Assembly (NCBI GenBank): GCA_029932835.1
Contig: JAOZPI010000030.1
Coordinates: 1-11,252 of the forward strand
Direction of reading: 5' to 3'
Source: an archaeon
GTDB taxonomy: Archaea; Altiarchaeota; Altiarchaeia; JAFGQM01
DNA length: 11,252 bases
Part shown: one piece after another, positions 1-5,695 of the stretch
Layout: each line of letters starts with the position of its first letter
How positions within the stretch are numbered: the first letter of the stretch is position 1
Translations under genes and position numbers: made by a program
The notes under the pieces: model-generated
Database searches by the model: none
Told to the model about the DNA's origin: nothing
Seen by the model: only the letters and a program-made list of their open reading frames with translations

Positions 1-125
1 AGCAGTCCCCCATCCAAAAACGCTATTCCAGCTGAGTCATAGCCACGGTATTCTAACCGCTTCAGCATCTCAAATATCCGACCTACTGCCTCCCCAGATC
101 CGATATACCCCGTTATTCCACACAT
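1..125 (-). CDS. glmS: Glutamine--fructose-6-phosphate aminotransferase (isomerizing), N-terminal fragment
   Basis: Only the first 41 codons lie in the window; the gene continues past position 1. The protein begins MCGITGYIGSGEA and continues LKRLEYRGYDSAGIA. This is the start of GlmS, with Cys2 as the expected N-terminal nucleophile after removal of the initiator Met and the RGYDSAG signature of the class II glutamine amidotransferase (Ntn) domain. The enzyme makes glucosamine-6-phosphate from fructose-6-phosphate and glutamine, the first step towards UDP-GlcNAc for surface glycans. The ATG at 123-125 must be the start, because Cys has to be residue 2. It lies 19 bp after the NAC stop codon on the same strand, so the two are probably co-transcribed. 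The Shine-Dalgarno match is weak (AAGG directly before ATG). The sugar isomerase half is not visible, so the amidotransferase domain is certain and the GlmS identity very likely. Confidence 0.9.
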   Translation of the reverse strand, partial: MCGITGYIGSGEAVGRIFEMLKRLEYRGYDSAGIAFLDGGL

Positions 126-144
126 CCTTGATGCTGTTCCAGGG

Positions 145-495
145 CTATGACCCCTTTAGCAGCAGTATCGCCTTGGCGATATCCCCGCCTGTTTCCACAA
201 GCGCCTCCTCTGCCTTTTTCTTGTCCACCTCAGCCTTTTCAGCAACCATCGCGATATCCTCTTCGCTTATTTCCACTTCTCCCCCCTCATCCTTCTCCTC
301 TTCTAGAATATCTCCGCTTATCTGAAACATCTCTTGACTTGGCATCTTTGTCAGGAGAACCTGCGGGTTTTCTATGATTATGTTTCTATCCACACACTCT
401 ATTATTACCCTCTCTGCCTCTATTTCCTCCAGCTTTATTCCCATCCTCTTCAGGATAGTCTGCATTTGTTTAGGATTCATTCCTCCTGGAAACAT
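145..495 (-). CDS. nac: Nascent polypeptide-associated complex protein (archaeal alpha-NAC)
   Basis: This is a 116-residue protein beginning MFPGGMNPKQMQTILKRMGI, the usual opening of archaeal NAC. Residues about 10-70 form the NAC beta-barrel dimerisation domain. A Glu/Asp-rich linker (EEEKDEGGE) follows, and residues about 75-115 form a UBA-type three-helix domain. Archaeal NAC homodimers bind ribosomes near the exit tunnel and shield emerging chains, so FtsY nearby is a functional neighbour. The open frame extends 15 codons upstream to an ATG at 540, but the MFPGGMNP match and an AAGGGG purine stretch 6-12 nt upstream favour the ATG at 493-495. It is divergent from thpR and upstream of glmS. 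Length and domain order are normal for the family. Confidence 0.94.
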   Translation of the reverse strand: MFPGGMNPKQMQTILKRMGIKLEEIEAERVIIECVDRNIIIENPQVLLTKMPSQEMFQISGDILEEEKDEGGEVEISEEDIAMVAEKAEVDKKKAEEALVETGGDIAKAILLLKGS

Positions 496-599
496 TTTTA
501 ACCCCTTTTCCTTATTTGAGAATATGTAGAAAAAAACCAAATAATGACTTGGCTGAAGGGCGCCCCTTGAATTTTTTAGAAAGCTGGTTATAAAAACTT

Positions 600-1130
600 A
601 TGAGATTGTTCTTTGCAATTGGCATCCCTCCTGAGATAAGAAAAAGGTTATTTGAAGCTGAGCGAAGGCTCTTGGAATACGGGGGGATGAAAGGGGTTGA
701 GGAGAAAAATCTTCACATAACTCTTAAGTTCCTTGGGGAGGTGGAAGAGAAGAAGGTTAAAGAAATGGAGGAGAAAGCAGAGCTTGTGGCCAGAGAGAGT
801 AAAGGGTTTGAGGTGAAAATTCAGAACTTGGGTGTGTTTCCCTCGAGAGAGAAGATGCGAGTGGTTTGGGCCGGATGTGAAGACAATGGAAAAATCAGAG
901 AGTTACATGAAAGATTATCCGATGCCCTTGGTAGAAAAGAGGAGAGATTTCATCCGCATATAACGCTCTGCAGGATAAAGTATGTGAAGGACAAAGGGGG
1001 GATCAGGGAATTGCTGGATAAAAGGGAGGCGTTTGGGGAATTTCATGTTGATTCGTTTGATCTTATGGAAAGCATCCTTAGGGGAGGAGGACCAGTGTAC
1101 AGGGTAGTGAAAAAATTTGTACTCCAGTGA
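600..1130 (+). CDS. thpR: RNA 2',3'-cyclic 3'-phosphodiesterase (2H/LigT family)
   Basis: A 176-residue two-histidine phosphoesterase. Both catalytic HxT motifs are present: HITL at residues 39-42 and HITL at 120-123 (in FHPHITLCR), dividing the protein into the two pseudo-symmetric lobes of the fold. The opening MRLFFAIGIPPEIR is typical of the family. Members hydrolyse 2',3'-cyclic phosphate ends of RNA to 2'-phosphomonoesters; the archaeal and bacterial enzymes were first known as 2'-5' RNA ligases. The exact physiological substrate cannot be told from sequence. The start has no Shine-Dalgarno sequence, and an AT-rich ATTTTTTAG at 571-579 lies about 25 nt upstream, so the transcript may be nearly leaderless. 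ftsY follows after 68 bp. The gene is divergent from NAC. Confidence 0.93.
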   Translation: MRLFFAIGIPPEIRKRLFEAERRLLEYGGMKGVEEKNLHITLKFLGEVEEKKVKEMEEKAELVARESKGFEVKIQNLGVFPSREKMRVVWAGCEDNGKIRELHERLSDALGRKEERFHPHITLCRIKYVKDKGGIRELLDKREAFGEFHVDSFDLMESILRGGGPVYRVVKKFVLQ

Positions 1131-1198
1131 TTTAGATTTATGTGGTGGGCCTTGGACCTATGCTTTAATTTTCTCACGGTCTAATTGTAGGAGCGAAA

Positions 1199-2140
1199 AT
1201 GTTTGAAGCACTAAGACGAGTCTTCAAAAGGGCAGAGGACGAAGTAGAGAAGAATTTTGGAGAGGTCAGGATTGGAGTAAAGACAAGGATAAAAACCGCT
1301 GTCGGGAAGAGCGCCAGACTCACAGACAAGGAAATAGAGGATATAGCATGGGACCTCCAAATGGCCCTAATGGAGAGCGATGTTGCAATGGAGGTGGCAG
1401 AGGCGATCTGCGAGAGGCTGAAGGAAAGGTTAAGGGAGACAGAATTCAGGAGACCGAAAGAAGAGGTGCGAGAGATATTTGAGGATGTTTTGATCCAGGT
1501 ATTGGAGGAGGGGGGGACTTTTGACTTTATGGAATTCCTACAGAGGTGCGAAAAACCTGCGCGGGTGGTGTTTTTTGGAATAAATGGCTGCGGCAAAACG
1601 ACAACAATTGCGAAGGTTGCCTATATGCTCAAAAACGCTGGATTTTCTGTCGTCCTTGCAGCTGGTGATACATTCAGAGCGGGAGCGCAGGAGCAACTGG
1701 AGGAACATGCCAAGAGGCTGGGGGTTAAGATGATACATCACCAACGGGGCGGAGACGCAGCCGCTGTGGTATTTGACGCGATAAAACATGCAGAAGCGAA
1801 CGGGATTGATGTGGTGCTTGCCGACACATCAGGTAGGATGCACTCTGATGTGGATTTGATGGGAGAGATGGAGAAGATAATAAGAGTAAACAAACCAGAT
1901 CTGAGGGTATTTGTGGGGGACGCGCTTACCGGAAATGACGCTGTGGAGCAGGCCAGGAGGTTCAACGAGAAGGTGGGGATAGATGCTTCTATTCTCGCAA
2001 AGAGCGATGCTGCCAAGGGGGGAGCTGCCCTCTCCATAAGCTATATAACAAAAAAGCCGATAATCTTTCTTGGGACTGGGCAGGGTTATAAAGATTTGGT
2101 AAAATTTGACGCTCATGAGTTTGTAGAGAGTATTGTATAA
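1199..2140 (+). CDS. ftsY: Signal recognition particle receptor FtsY (SRP GTPase)
   Basis: This 313-residue SRP-family GTPase docks SRP-ribosome complexes at the membrane. An N domain of helices (residues about 1-110) precedes the G domain. The P-loop is GINGCGKTTT (127-136). Next come DTFRAGAQEQL (157-167), DTSGRMHSD (209-217, the DTAGR-type G3 motif) and AKSDAAKGGA (267-276). The closing GTGQGYKDLVKFD is typical of FtsY. The usual TKxD G4 motif reads AKSD here, so Thr is replaced by Ala while Lys268 and Asp270 remain. The acidic A domain is minimal, as in other archaea, so membrane contact is probably through the N-terminal amphipathic helix. AGGAG at 1189-1193 sits 5 nt before the ATG and fixes the start. 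There is no M domain, which excludes Ffh/SRP54. Confidence 0.97.
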   Translation: MFEALRRVFKRAEDEVEKNFGEVRIGVKTRIKTAVGKSARLTDKEIEDIAWDLQMALMESDVAMEVAEAICERLKERLRETEFRRPKEEVREIFEDVLIQVLEEGGTFDFMEFLQRCEKPARVVFFGINGCGKTTTIAKVAYMLKNAGFSVVLAAGDTFRAGAQEQLEEHAKRLGVKMIHHQRGGDAAAVVFDAIKHAEANGIDVVLADTSGRMHSDVDLMGEMEKIIRVNKPDLRVFVGDALTGNDAVEQARRFNEKVGIDASILAKSDAAKGGAALSISYITKKPIIFLGTGQGYKDLVKFDAHEFVESIV

Positions 2141-2166
2141 TGGTTTTTGCAGTTGTTATTTTTAAG
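2141..2166 (+). promoter_or_regulatory. Oligo-T stretch after ftsY and TATA-like box for the L37e-type gene
   Basis: The 53 bp between ftsY and the next start contain T-tracts (TTTTT at 2144-2148, then a second at 2158-2163) that could end the ftsY transcript. They also contain an ATTTTTAAG box at about 2158-2166. A box there would place a transcription start near 2188-2192, only a few nucleotides before the ATG at 2194. This implies a leaderless or nearly leaderless mRNA, in keeping with the absence of a Shine-Dalgarno sequence. The assignment rests on spacing and composition only. Confidence 0.4.
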
Positions 2167-2193
2167 CAAGCATCATCAAATTAGCGATCTGAA

Positions 2194-2337
2194 ATGGGAG
2201 AGATGCCAGAACAGAGGAAATCAAGAAGAAGCCACGGCCATAAGATATGTCCGAGATGCGGCAGCAAGAGTTTTAATGTGAAGAAGGGATACTGCGTCAG
2301 GTGTGGGTATGGGAGGAGCAAAAAAAGAAACGATTAG
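2194..2337 (+). CDS. rpl37e: Zinc-ribbon protein, probable large-subunit ribosomal protein eL37 (L37e), short form
   Basis: A 47-codon gene encoding a very basic protein with one zinc ribbon: C19-x2-C22, then C34-x2-C37 with 11 residues between the pairs. The core HKICPRCGSKSFNVKKGYC followed by CGYGRSKKR matches the eL37 pattern (H-x-x-C-x-R-C-G, S-[FY]-x-V-x-K-K, C-G-[FY]-G-[RK]-S) in order and spacing. eL37 is a small rRNA-binding protein of the archaeal and eukaryotic 50S/60S subunit. Two things are odd. The conserved N-terminal K-G-T-P-S-x-G-K-R stretch is absent, and an in-frame TAG at 2182-2184 precludes an upstream extension. The usual aromatic tail (Y-x-W) is also missing. ATG at 2203 is an alternative start. 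Archaeal eL37 is often encoded next to an Sm-like protein gene, which is not the case here. It could instead be an uncharacterised zinc ribbon of similar build. Confidence 0.72.
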   Translation: MGEMPEQRKSRRSHGHKICPRCGSKSFNVKKGYCVRCGYGRSKKRND

Positions 2338-2376
2338 GTTTTCTTTTTGATTTTTCCCAATTTTTCTTTTTCCGAT
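2338..2376 (+). terminator. T-rich termination region after the L37e-type gene
   Basis: Directly after the stop codon the plus strand has four T-tracts within 39 nt (TTTT, TTTTT, TTTTT, TTTTT plus TTTTT, broken by single C, G or CCC/CC). Archaeal RNA polymerase terminates at such oligo-T runs on the non-template strand without needing a hairpin, and no stem is visible here. The site separates the ribosomal protein gene from the membrane protease that follows. Confidence 0.5.
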
Positions 2377-2389
2377 ACTTAAGTAAGTT

Positions 2390-3049
2390 ATGAGCACTCT
2401 TGGGATAAAGCAACATCCAAGGAGAATACCAACCATAGAGCAGAAGCAGGTAACCAGGCCTGTTAATGTTCCCTTTCCAAGGGGCACCAGCCCACCGCGC
2501 CGTAGGGGCTCAGGGATCCACTTTTCCTCAATTGAACTAATTTCCATTCTGGTTTCCATGATAACCATGGCCCTCGCGTTCCATATGTTTGGCGTGTCGG
2601 ACACAGGGCTTATTGTGGGGGTTATGATAGGGATAACACTCCATGAGATATCACACAAGGTTGTTGCTCAGGCCTTGGGATTTGAATCAAGGTATAAGCT
2701 ATGGGAGATCGGAATAGTGCTTATCTTAGCATTTGCTATTATCACGAGAGGGAAGTTTATATTCGCTGCTCCAGGCTTTGTAGTGACAGAGGGCATAGCG
2801 AGTGTGAGGGAGAGGGGGATAATCTCCCTGGCAGCCCCATTCTCAAATATGGTGCTAGCTGCCCTGTTTTTCCTATTTGGTGGGACACTCTGGATCTCTG
2901 CCGCCTATGTAAACACACTGCTGGCGGTGTTCAATCTGATACCCATAGAGCCGCTGGATGGGGCAACGGTGATCAAATGGAACCAAAGCGTGTGGAGTCT
3001 ATGCTTCTTGTCTTCTCTTATTCTTGGAGCAGTTTATATCTTTATGTGA
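2390..3049 (+). CDS. M50 (site-2 protease-like) membrane zinc metalloprotease
   Basis: A 219-residue membrane protein of the M50/S2P fold. Zinc ligands are HEISH (85-89, the HExxH motif, inside a predicted membrane helix) and the distal Asp190 in NLIPIEPLDG (182-191), the family's NxxPxxPLDG signature. Hydrophobic segments lie at about 46-68, 70-95, 104-118, 150-181 (probably two passes) and 199-218. S2P enzymes cut transmembrane substrates within the bilayer and often release membrane-held regulators; the substrate here is unknown. No PDZ or CBS domain is present. Residues 1-45 form a basic, proline-rich tail (PRRIP, PRGTSPPRRRG), presumably cytosolic. No Shine-Dalgarno sequence precedes the ATG at 2390; the next Met, at residue 57, would remove the tail and break the first membrane helix. 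It converges on panD, with 39 bp between stop codons. Confidence 0.88.
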   Translation: MSTLGIKQHPRRIPTIEQKQVTRPVNVPFPRGTSPPRRRGSGIHFSSIELISILVSMITMALAFHMFGVSDTGLIVGVMIGITLHEISHKVVAQALGFESRYKLWEIGIVLILAFAIITRGKFIFAAPGFVVTEGIASVRERGIISLAAPFSNMVLAALFFLFGGTLWISAAYVNTLLAVFNLIPIEPLDGATVIKWNQSVWSLCFLSSLILGAVYIFM

Positions 3050-3069
3050 AATGTGAACAATGGCAGCGC

Positions 3070-3088
3070 GGTCTTGCATCGCAAACCC
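3070..3088. terminator. Possible weak hairpin between convergent M50 and panD genes
   Basis: The 39 bp between the two converging stop codons contain TTGC-ATC-GCAA at 3074-3084, a 4-bp stem with a 3-nt loop, flanked by GG and CC that could add a bulged extension. It might help end transcripts from both sides. The stem is short and no long T-tract follows on the plus strand, so this is only a suggestion. Confidence 0.2.
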
Positions 3089-3430
3089 TTACAGATATCT
3101 CACAAACCTGTTGTTTTTGTCTACCAGAACATTCTTAGCCCTCAGAGGGCCATCAGCCAACTCAAAGCCCATTATTATAATCTCCTCCCCGACCCCGATG
3201 AGATGAGCTGCCGCTCCATTCATGCAGATAATACCAGAGCCTCGCTCTCCTGGTATTACATACGTCTCCAGCCTCGCTCCAGAGGTATTGCTCACAACCA
3301 AGACCTTCTCTCCTGGTATAAACCCCGCACGCTCGATAAGGTCCTCGTCTATGGTGATACTACCTATATAATTTACATTCGCTTTTGTGACCCTCGCTCG
3401 GTGTATCTTTGATCTAAGAACCCATCTCAT
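3089..3430 (-). CDS. panD: Aspartate 1-decarboxylase, pyruvoyl-dependent (bacterial type)
   Basis: A 113-residue match to bacterial PanD, which makes beta-alanine from L-aspartate for pantothenate and coenzyme A. The self-cleavage site YIGS is present: cleavage between Gly23 and Ser24 would turn Ser24 into the pyruvoyl group at the start of the alpha chain. Residues aligning with the E. coli active site are all here, shifted by one: Lys8, Arg53, Thr56, Tyr57 and Asn71 (in the run ERGSGIICMNGAAAH). The C-terminus is slightly shorter than in E. coli (113 against 126 residues). It follows the radical SAM gene by 12 bp on the same strand, with AGGA 5 nt before the ATG, so the two form an operon. 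Archaea generally make beta-alanine with PLP-dependent decarboxylases (MfnA/GAD-like), so this is probably a gene acquired from bacteria. Confidence 0.95.
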   Translation of the reverse strand: MRWVLRSKIHRARVTKANVNYIGSITIDEDLIERAGFIPGEKVLVVSNTSGARLETYVIPGERGSGIICMNGAAAHLIGVGEEIIIMGFELADGPLRAKNVLVDKNNRFVRYL

Positions 3431-3442
3431 TTTTCCTATACC

Positions 3443-4408
3443 CTATGGTCTATTGGCCAAATTTCTGAGGTTTCGTGCATAAAATCTTTTTCCCCTGTAT
3501 TCAATTTCTTTTATTTCCCCTCTTAATAAAAGCTCCTCCAAGAGACTCCAGTCAGATCCTGTTTTTCTGAGGAAGTCCTCTATCGCCTCTTGCCGCATAG
3601 GATGGACAGAGGTTATAGAGAGGAGATCGCGCTGAACATCCCCTGTGGCTGAAAATTCTGTACCCTCATAATTAACCAGATACTCCACTTTTTTTAATCT
3701 CTCTTTAAATATCTGATACGCTGTGTTCAGAACGCCTGAGTCCGGAATCTTGACCCCTTTCTCTGCCGGCGGCCTTATGGGGACAGAAAGGTATGCAGCA
3801 TCCGGATCTATGGTGCTTATATAATCTGCTATAGCCTCAAGAGTGCTTGGCGAGTCGTTCACGCCCTCTATGAGCATCGTCTCGGTTATCAAACGTCCGC
3901 CAAAATCTGAGGAGAAGGCGACAATGCCGGTTAGGATATTCTCCAGTCTTAGAGATCCATGCGGTCTATCAATTTTCCTCCAATCCTCCTCCGATACCGC
4001 GTCCACCTTGAACGAGACCAGATCTGCACCATAGAGATCCTGCCTTACATCCTCCCTCCAGATTAGAGAAGAATTGGTTATAACTGCGACAGGAGTATCA
4101 ATGTTTTTTCCAAGGAGTTTGATCTCTCTCCCGAGGTTTATGTCCAAAGTGGGCTCCCCGTCTGGAACGAAACTCAGATAGTCTAGACTCTTGCCCCTAG
4201 CCGCAAGAGTGTCTACCTTCTCCTCTACTGCAGAGAGAATGATATCTGGATTGTAGAATTCCCTCCTTTGTACTTGTAGTTGTGAGGTCAGACCCAGCTG
4301 ACAATAGACACAGGAGTAGGTGCATATCTTTGGGGGTATATTGTTTATCCCGAGACTCTGCCCTAACCTCCTAGACGGAACAGGACCAAAGGCTATATTG
4401 GTGTTCAT
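3443..4408 (-). CDS. Radical SAM protein, COG0731-like, with C-terminal winged-helix-like region
   Basis: A 321-residue radical SAM protein. The [4Fe-4S] cluster ligands are Cys29, Cys33 and Cys36 in CTYSCVYC (CxxxCxxC). The opening FGPVPSRRLGQSLGIN and the DGEPTLD stretch (83-89), a SAM-contacting GE-type motif, are typical of a widespread COG0731-like family distinct from the wyosine enzyme TYW1, which has a different cluster-region sequence. The barrel spans about 1-235. The last ~65 residues (after FSATGDVQRDLL) look like a helix-rich winged-helix domain ending in a beta-hairpin (IKEIEYRGKRFYARN). The reaction catalysed by this family is not known to me. It starts divergently from carA and lies 12 bp upstream of panD, so a role near beta-alanine or coenzyme A metabolism is possible but unproven. 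Confidence 0.85.
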   Translation of the reverse strand: MNTNIAFGPVPSRRLGQSLGINNIPPKICTYSCVYCQLGLTSQLQVQRREFYNPDIILSAVEEKVDTLAARGKSLDYLSFVPDGEPTLDINLGREIKLLGKNIDTPVAVITNSSLIWREDVRQDLYGADLVSFKVDAVSEEDWRKIDRPHGSLRLENILTGIVAFSSDFGGRLITETMLIEGVNDSPSTLEAIADYISTIDPDAAYLSVPIRPPAEKGVKIPDSGVLNTAYQIFKERLKKVEYLVNYEGTEFSATGDVQRDLLSITSVHPMRQEAIEDFLRKTGSDWSLLEELLLRGEIKEIEYRGKRFYARNLRNLANRP

Positions 4409-4567
4409 AGTTTGCTATTGCCCAATCCTAACGAACCCGCGACGACGGCTCTGCGGTAACTAATATTGGTAGTGTCTGATATTATCAGTATTAACCTTTT
4501 ATATAGATAACAGGTAAATACCAAAATAAACACTATGTAGTCCGAACGCTACACAGGGAGGCAGTTA
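4409..4567. promoter_or_regulatory. Divergent promoter region between the radical SAM gene and carA
   Basis: 159 bp without a gene. For carA, TTTTATATAG at 4497-4506 is the best TATA box in the window. It would place transcription start near 4528-4532 and a leader of about 38 nt. GGGAGG at 4556-4561, 6 nt before the ATG, is a strong Shine-Dalgarno sequence. A perfect palindrome at 4476-4488 ends 8 bp before this TATA box. On the minus strand, CCAATATTAG (complement of 4460-4469) is a possible TATA box for the radical SAM gene, giving a leader of roughly 25-30 nt. The stretch 4425-4456 between is GC-richer and without an obvious signal. Confidence 0.6.
4476..4488. promoter_or_regulatory. Perfect 13-bp palindrome, candidate operator of the car-pyr operon
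   Basis: CTGATATTATCAG consists of two 6-bp arms (CTGATA and TATCAG) around a single central T. Outer arms TAATA (4461-4465) and TATTA (4489-4493) add a second, looser symmetry. Its position just upstream of the carA TATA box is where archaeal activators bind, and where a repressor could block TBP/TFB. It does not resemble the GGAA-N6-TTCC operator of NrpR. The regulator is unknown. Confidence 0.4.
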
Positions 4568-5668
4568 ATGAATGGTGTTTTGGTTCTGGAAGATGGAACG
4601 GTAGTGCGGGGGAGAGGATTTGGAGGAGAGGGAGAGGCAAGGGGAGAGGTGGTTTTCAATACCTCTATGACAGGATACCAGGAATATCTAACAGATCCCT
4701 CATACAAATATCAAATATTGATGCCCACATACCCCCTTATAGGAAACTATGGGATTAGTTCGGAGTGGTTCGAATCTGACAGGATCCAGGTTGAGGGGTT
4801 TGTCGTCAGAGAGTTGTGTAGAGAGCCAAGCCATGGAAGGATGGAAAAGAGGCTTGACACGTGGTTGGAAGAAGAGGGGATTCCGGGATTGGAGGGGGTG
4901 GACACACGATTTCTAACCAAGAAGATAAGAGAGGCAGGGGTTATGAATGGGATACTAAAGGTGCCCTATGAGGAGGGGGAGATAGAGGAACTGAAGGAGG
5001 AAGTGAGGAGGATGCAATCCATATCTGATGTGGATTTGGTAGAGATAGTAAGTGTTAAAAAACCAGTTGTACACCAAGGGGAGAAGGCAAACAAAACAGT
5101 TGTGATGATAGACTGCGGTGTGAAGATGTCAATCATTAGGAGTCTGGTGAGAAGGGGATGCAGGGTGATAAGGGTGCCTGCTAGGGCGAAGAGAGAGGAA
5201 ATCTTGGGATATAACCCAGATGGGATTATGGTGTCCAACGGTCCGGGAGACCCAAAGAGAGCAGGCTATATTGTGGACACCATAAAGGAGATCATCGGAG
5301 AGGAGATACCGCTATTTGGAATATGCTTTGGAAACCAGCTTGTTGGAAGGGCCTTGGGGGGAGACACATACAAGCTGAGATTTGGGCACCGGGGGGGGAA
5401 CCAACCTGTGAAAGATGTACAAACTGGGCGTGTGTATATAACAGCCCAGAACCACGGGTTTGCATTGGATGCAGAAAGCCTTGGAGATGAGGTTGATGTG
5501 ACACACATAAATCTCAATGATAAAAGTGTGGAGGGGATAAAACACAAGAGCCTTCCCATATTTACAGTTCAGTATCACCCAGAGGCGCATCCCGGCCCGT
5601 GGGACAGCGACTATCTCTTTGATGAGTTCATAAGCTTGATGGAGAGGAGAGGGGGGAGTAAGCGATAA
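4568..5668 (+). CDS. carA: Carbamoyl-phosphate synthase small (glutamine-hydrolysing) subunit
   Basis: A 366-residue full-length small subunit. The N-terminal CPSase domain (about 1-140) contains FNTSMTGYQEYLTDPSY. The C-terminal class I glutamine amidotransferase domain (about 175-360) has the catalytic nucleophile Cys253 in FGICFGNQL and the His337/Glu339 pair in QYHPEAHPGP. Upstream, SNGPGDP (223-229) forms the usual loop. The nucleophile elbow reads GICFGNQ instead of the more common GICLGHQ, a tolerated variation. CarA releases ammonia from glutamine and channels it to CarB. A strong GGGAGG site before the ATG fixes the start. carB follows after 27 bp. A run of eight G (5391-5398) encodes part of HRGGNQP without breaking the frame. 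Confidence 0.98.
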   Translation: MNGVLVLEDGTVVRGRGFGGEGEARGEVVFNTSMTGYQEYLTDPSYKYQILMPTYPLIGNYGISSEWFESDRIQVEGFVVRELCREPSHGRMEKRLDTWLEEEGIPGLEGVDTRFLTKKIREAGVMNGILKVPYEEGEIEELKEEVRRMQSISDVDLVEIVSVKKPVVHQGEKANKTVVMIDCGVKMSIIRSLVRRGCRVIRVPARAKREEILGYNPDGIMVSNGPGDPKRAGYIVDTIKEIIGEEIPLFGICFGNQLVGRALGGDTYKLRFGHRGGNQPVKDVQTGRVYITAQNHGFALDAESLGDEVDVTHINLNDKSVEGIKHKSLPIFTVQYHPEAHPGPWDSDYLFDEFISLMERRGGSKR

Positions 5669-5695
5669 TAGATAGGGAAATTCGAAAAGAAAGAG

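Noticed and set aside
128..377. Two plus-strand open frames of 65 and 76 codons
   Set aside because: They are the antisense of the NAC gene; their Ser/Pro-rich composition follows from reading its purine-rich coding strand backwards.
496..540. N-terminal extension of NAC by 15 residues to an upstream ATG
   Set aside because: The family starts with MFPGGMNP-like sequence, found at 495; the extension (MVFFYIFSNKEKGLK) resembles AT-rich leader DNA rather than protein.
2221..2658. A 145-codon minus-strand frame spanning the L37e-like and M50 genes
   Set aside because: It lies opposite two genes with recognisable motifs on the plus strand, and its own translation has no family features.
2701..3138. 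A 145-codon plus-strand frame overlapping the M50 C-terminus
   Set aside because: It is out of frame with a clearly coding sequence that carries the NxxPxxPLDG motif; no ribosome binding site or homology is seen.
5391..5398. Run of eight G as a frameshift or programmed slippage site in carA
   Set aside because: The frame stays open and the amidotransferase motifs continue correctly on both sides.
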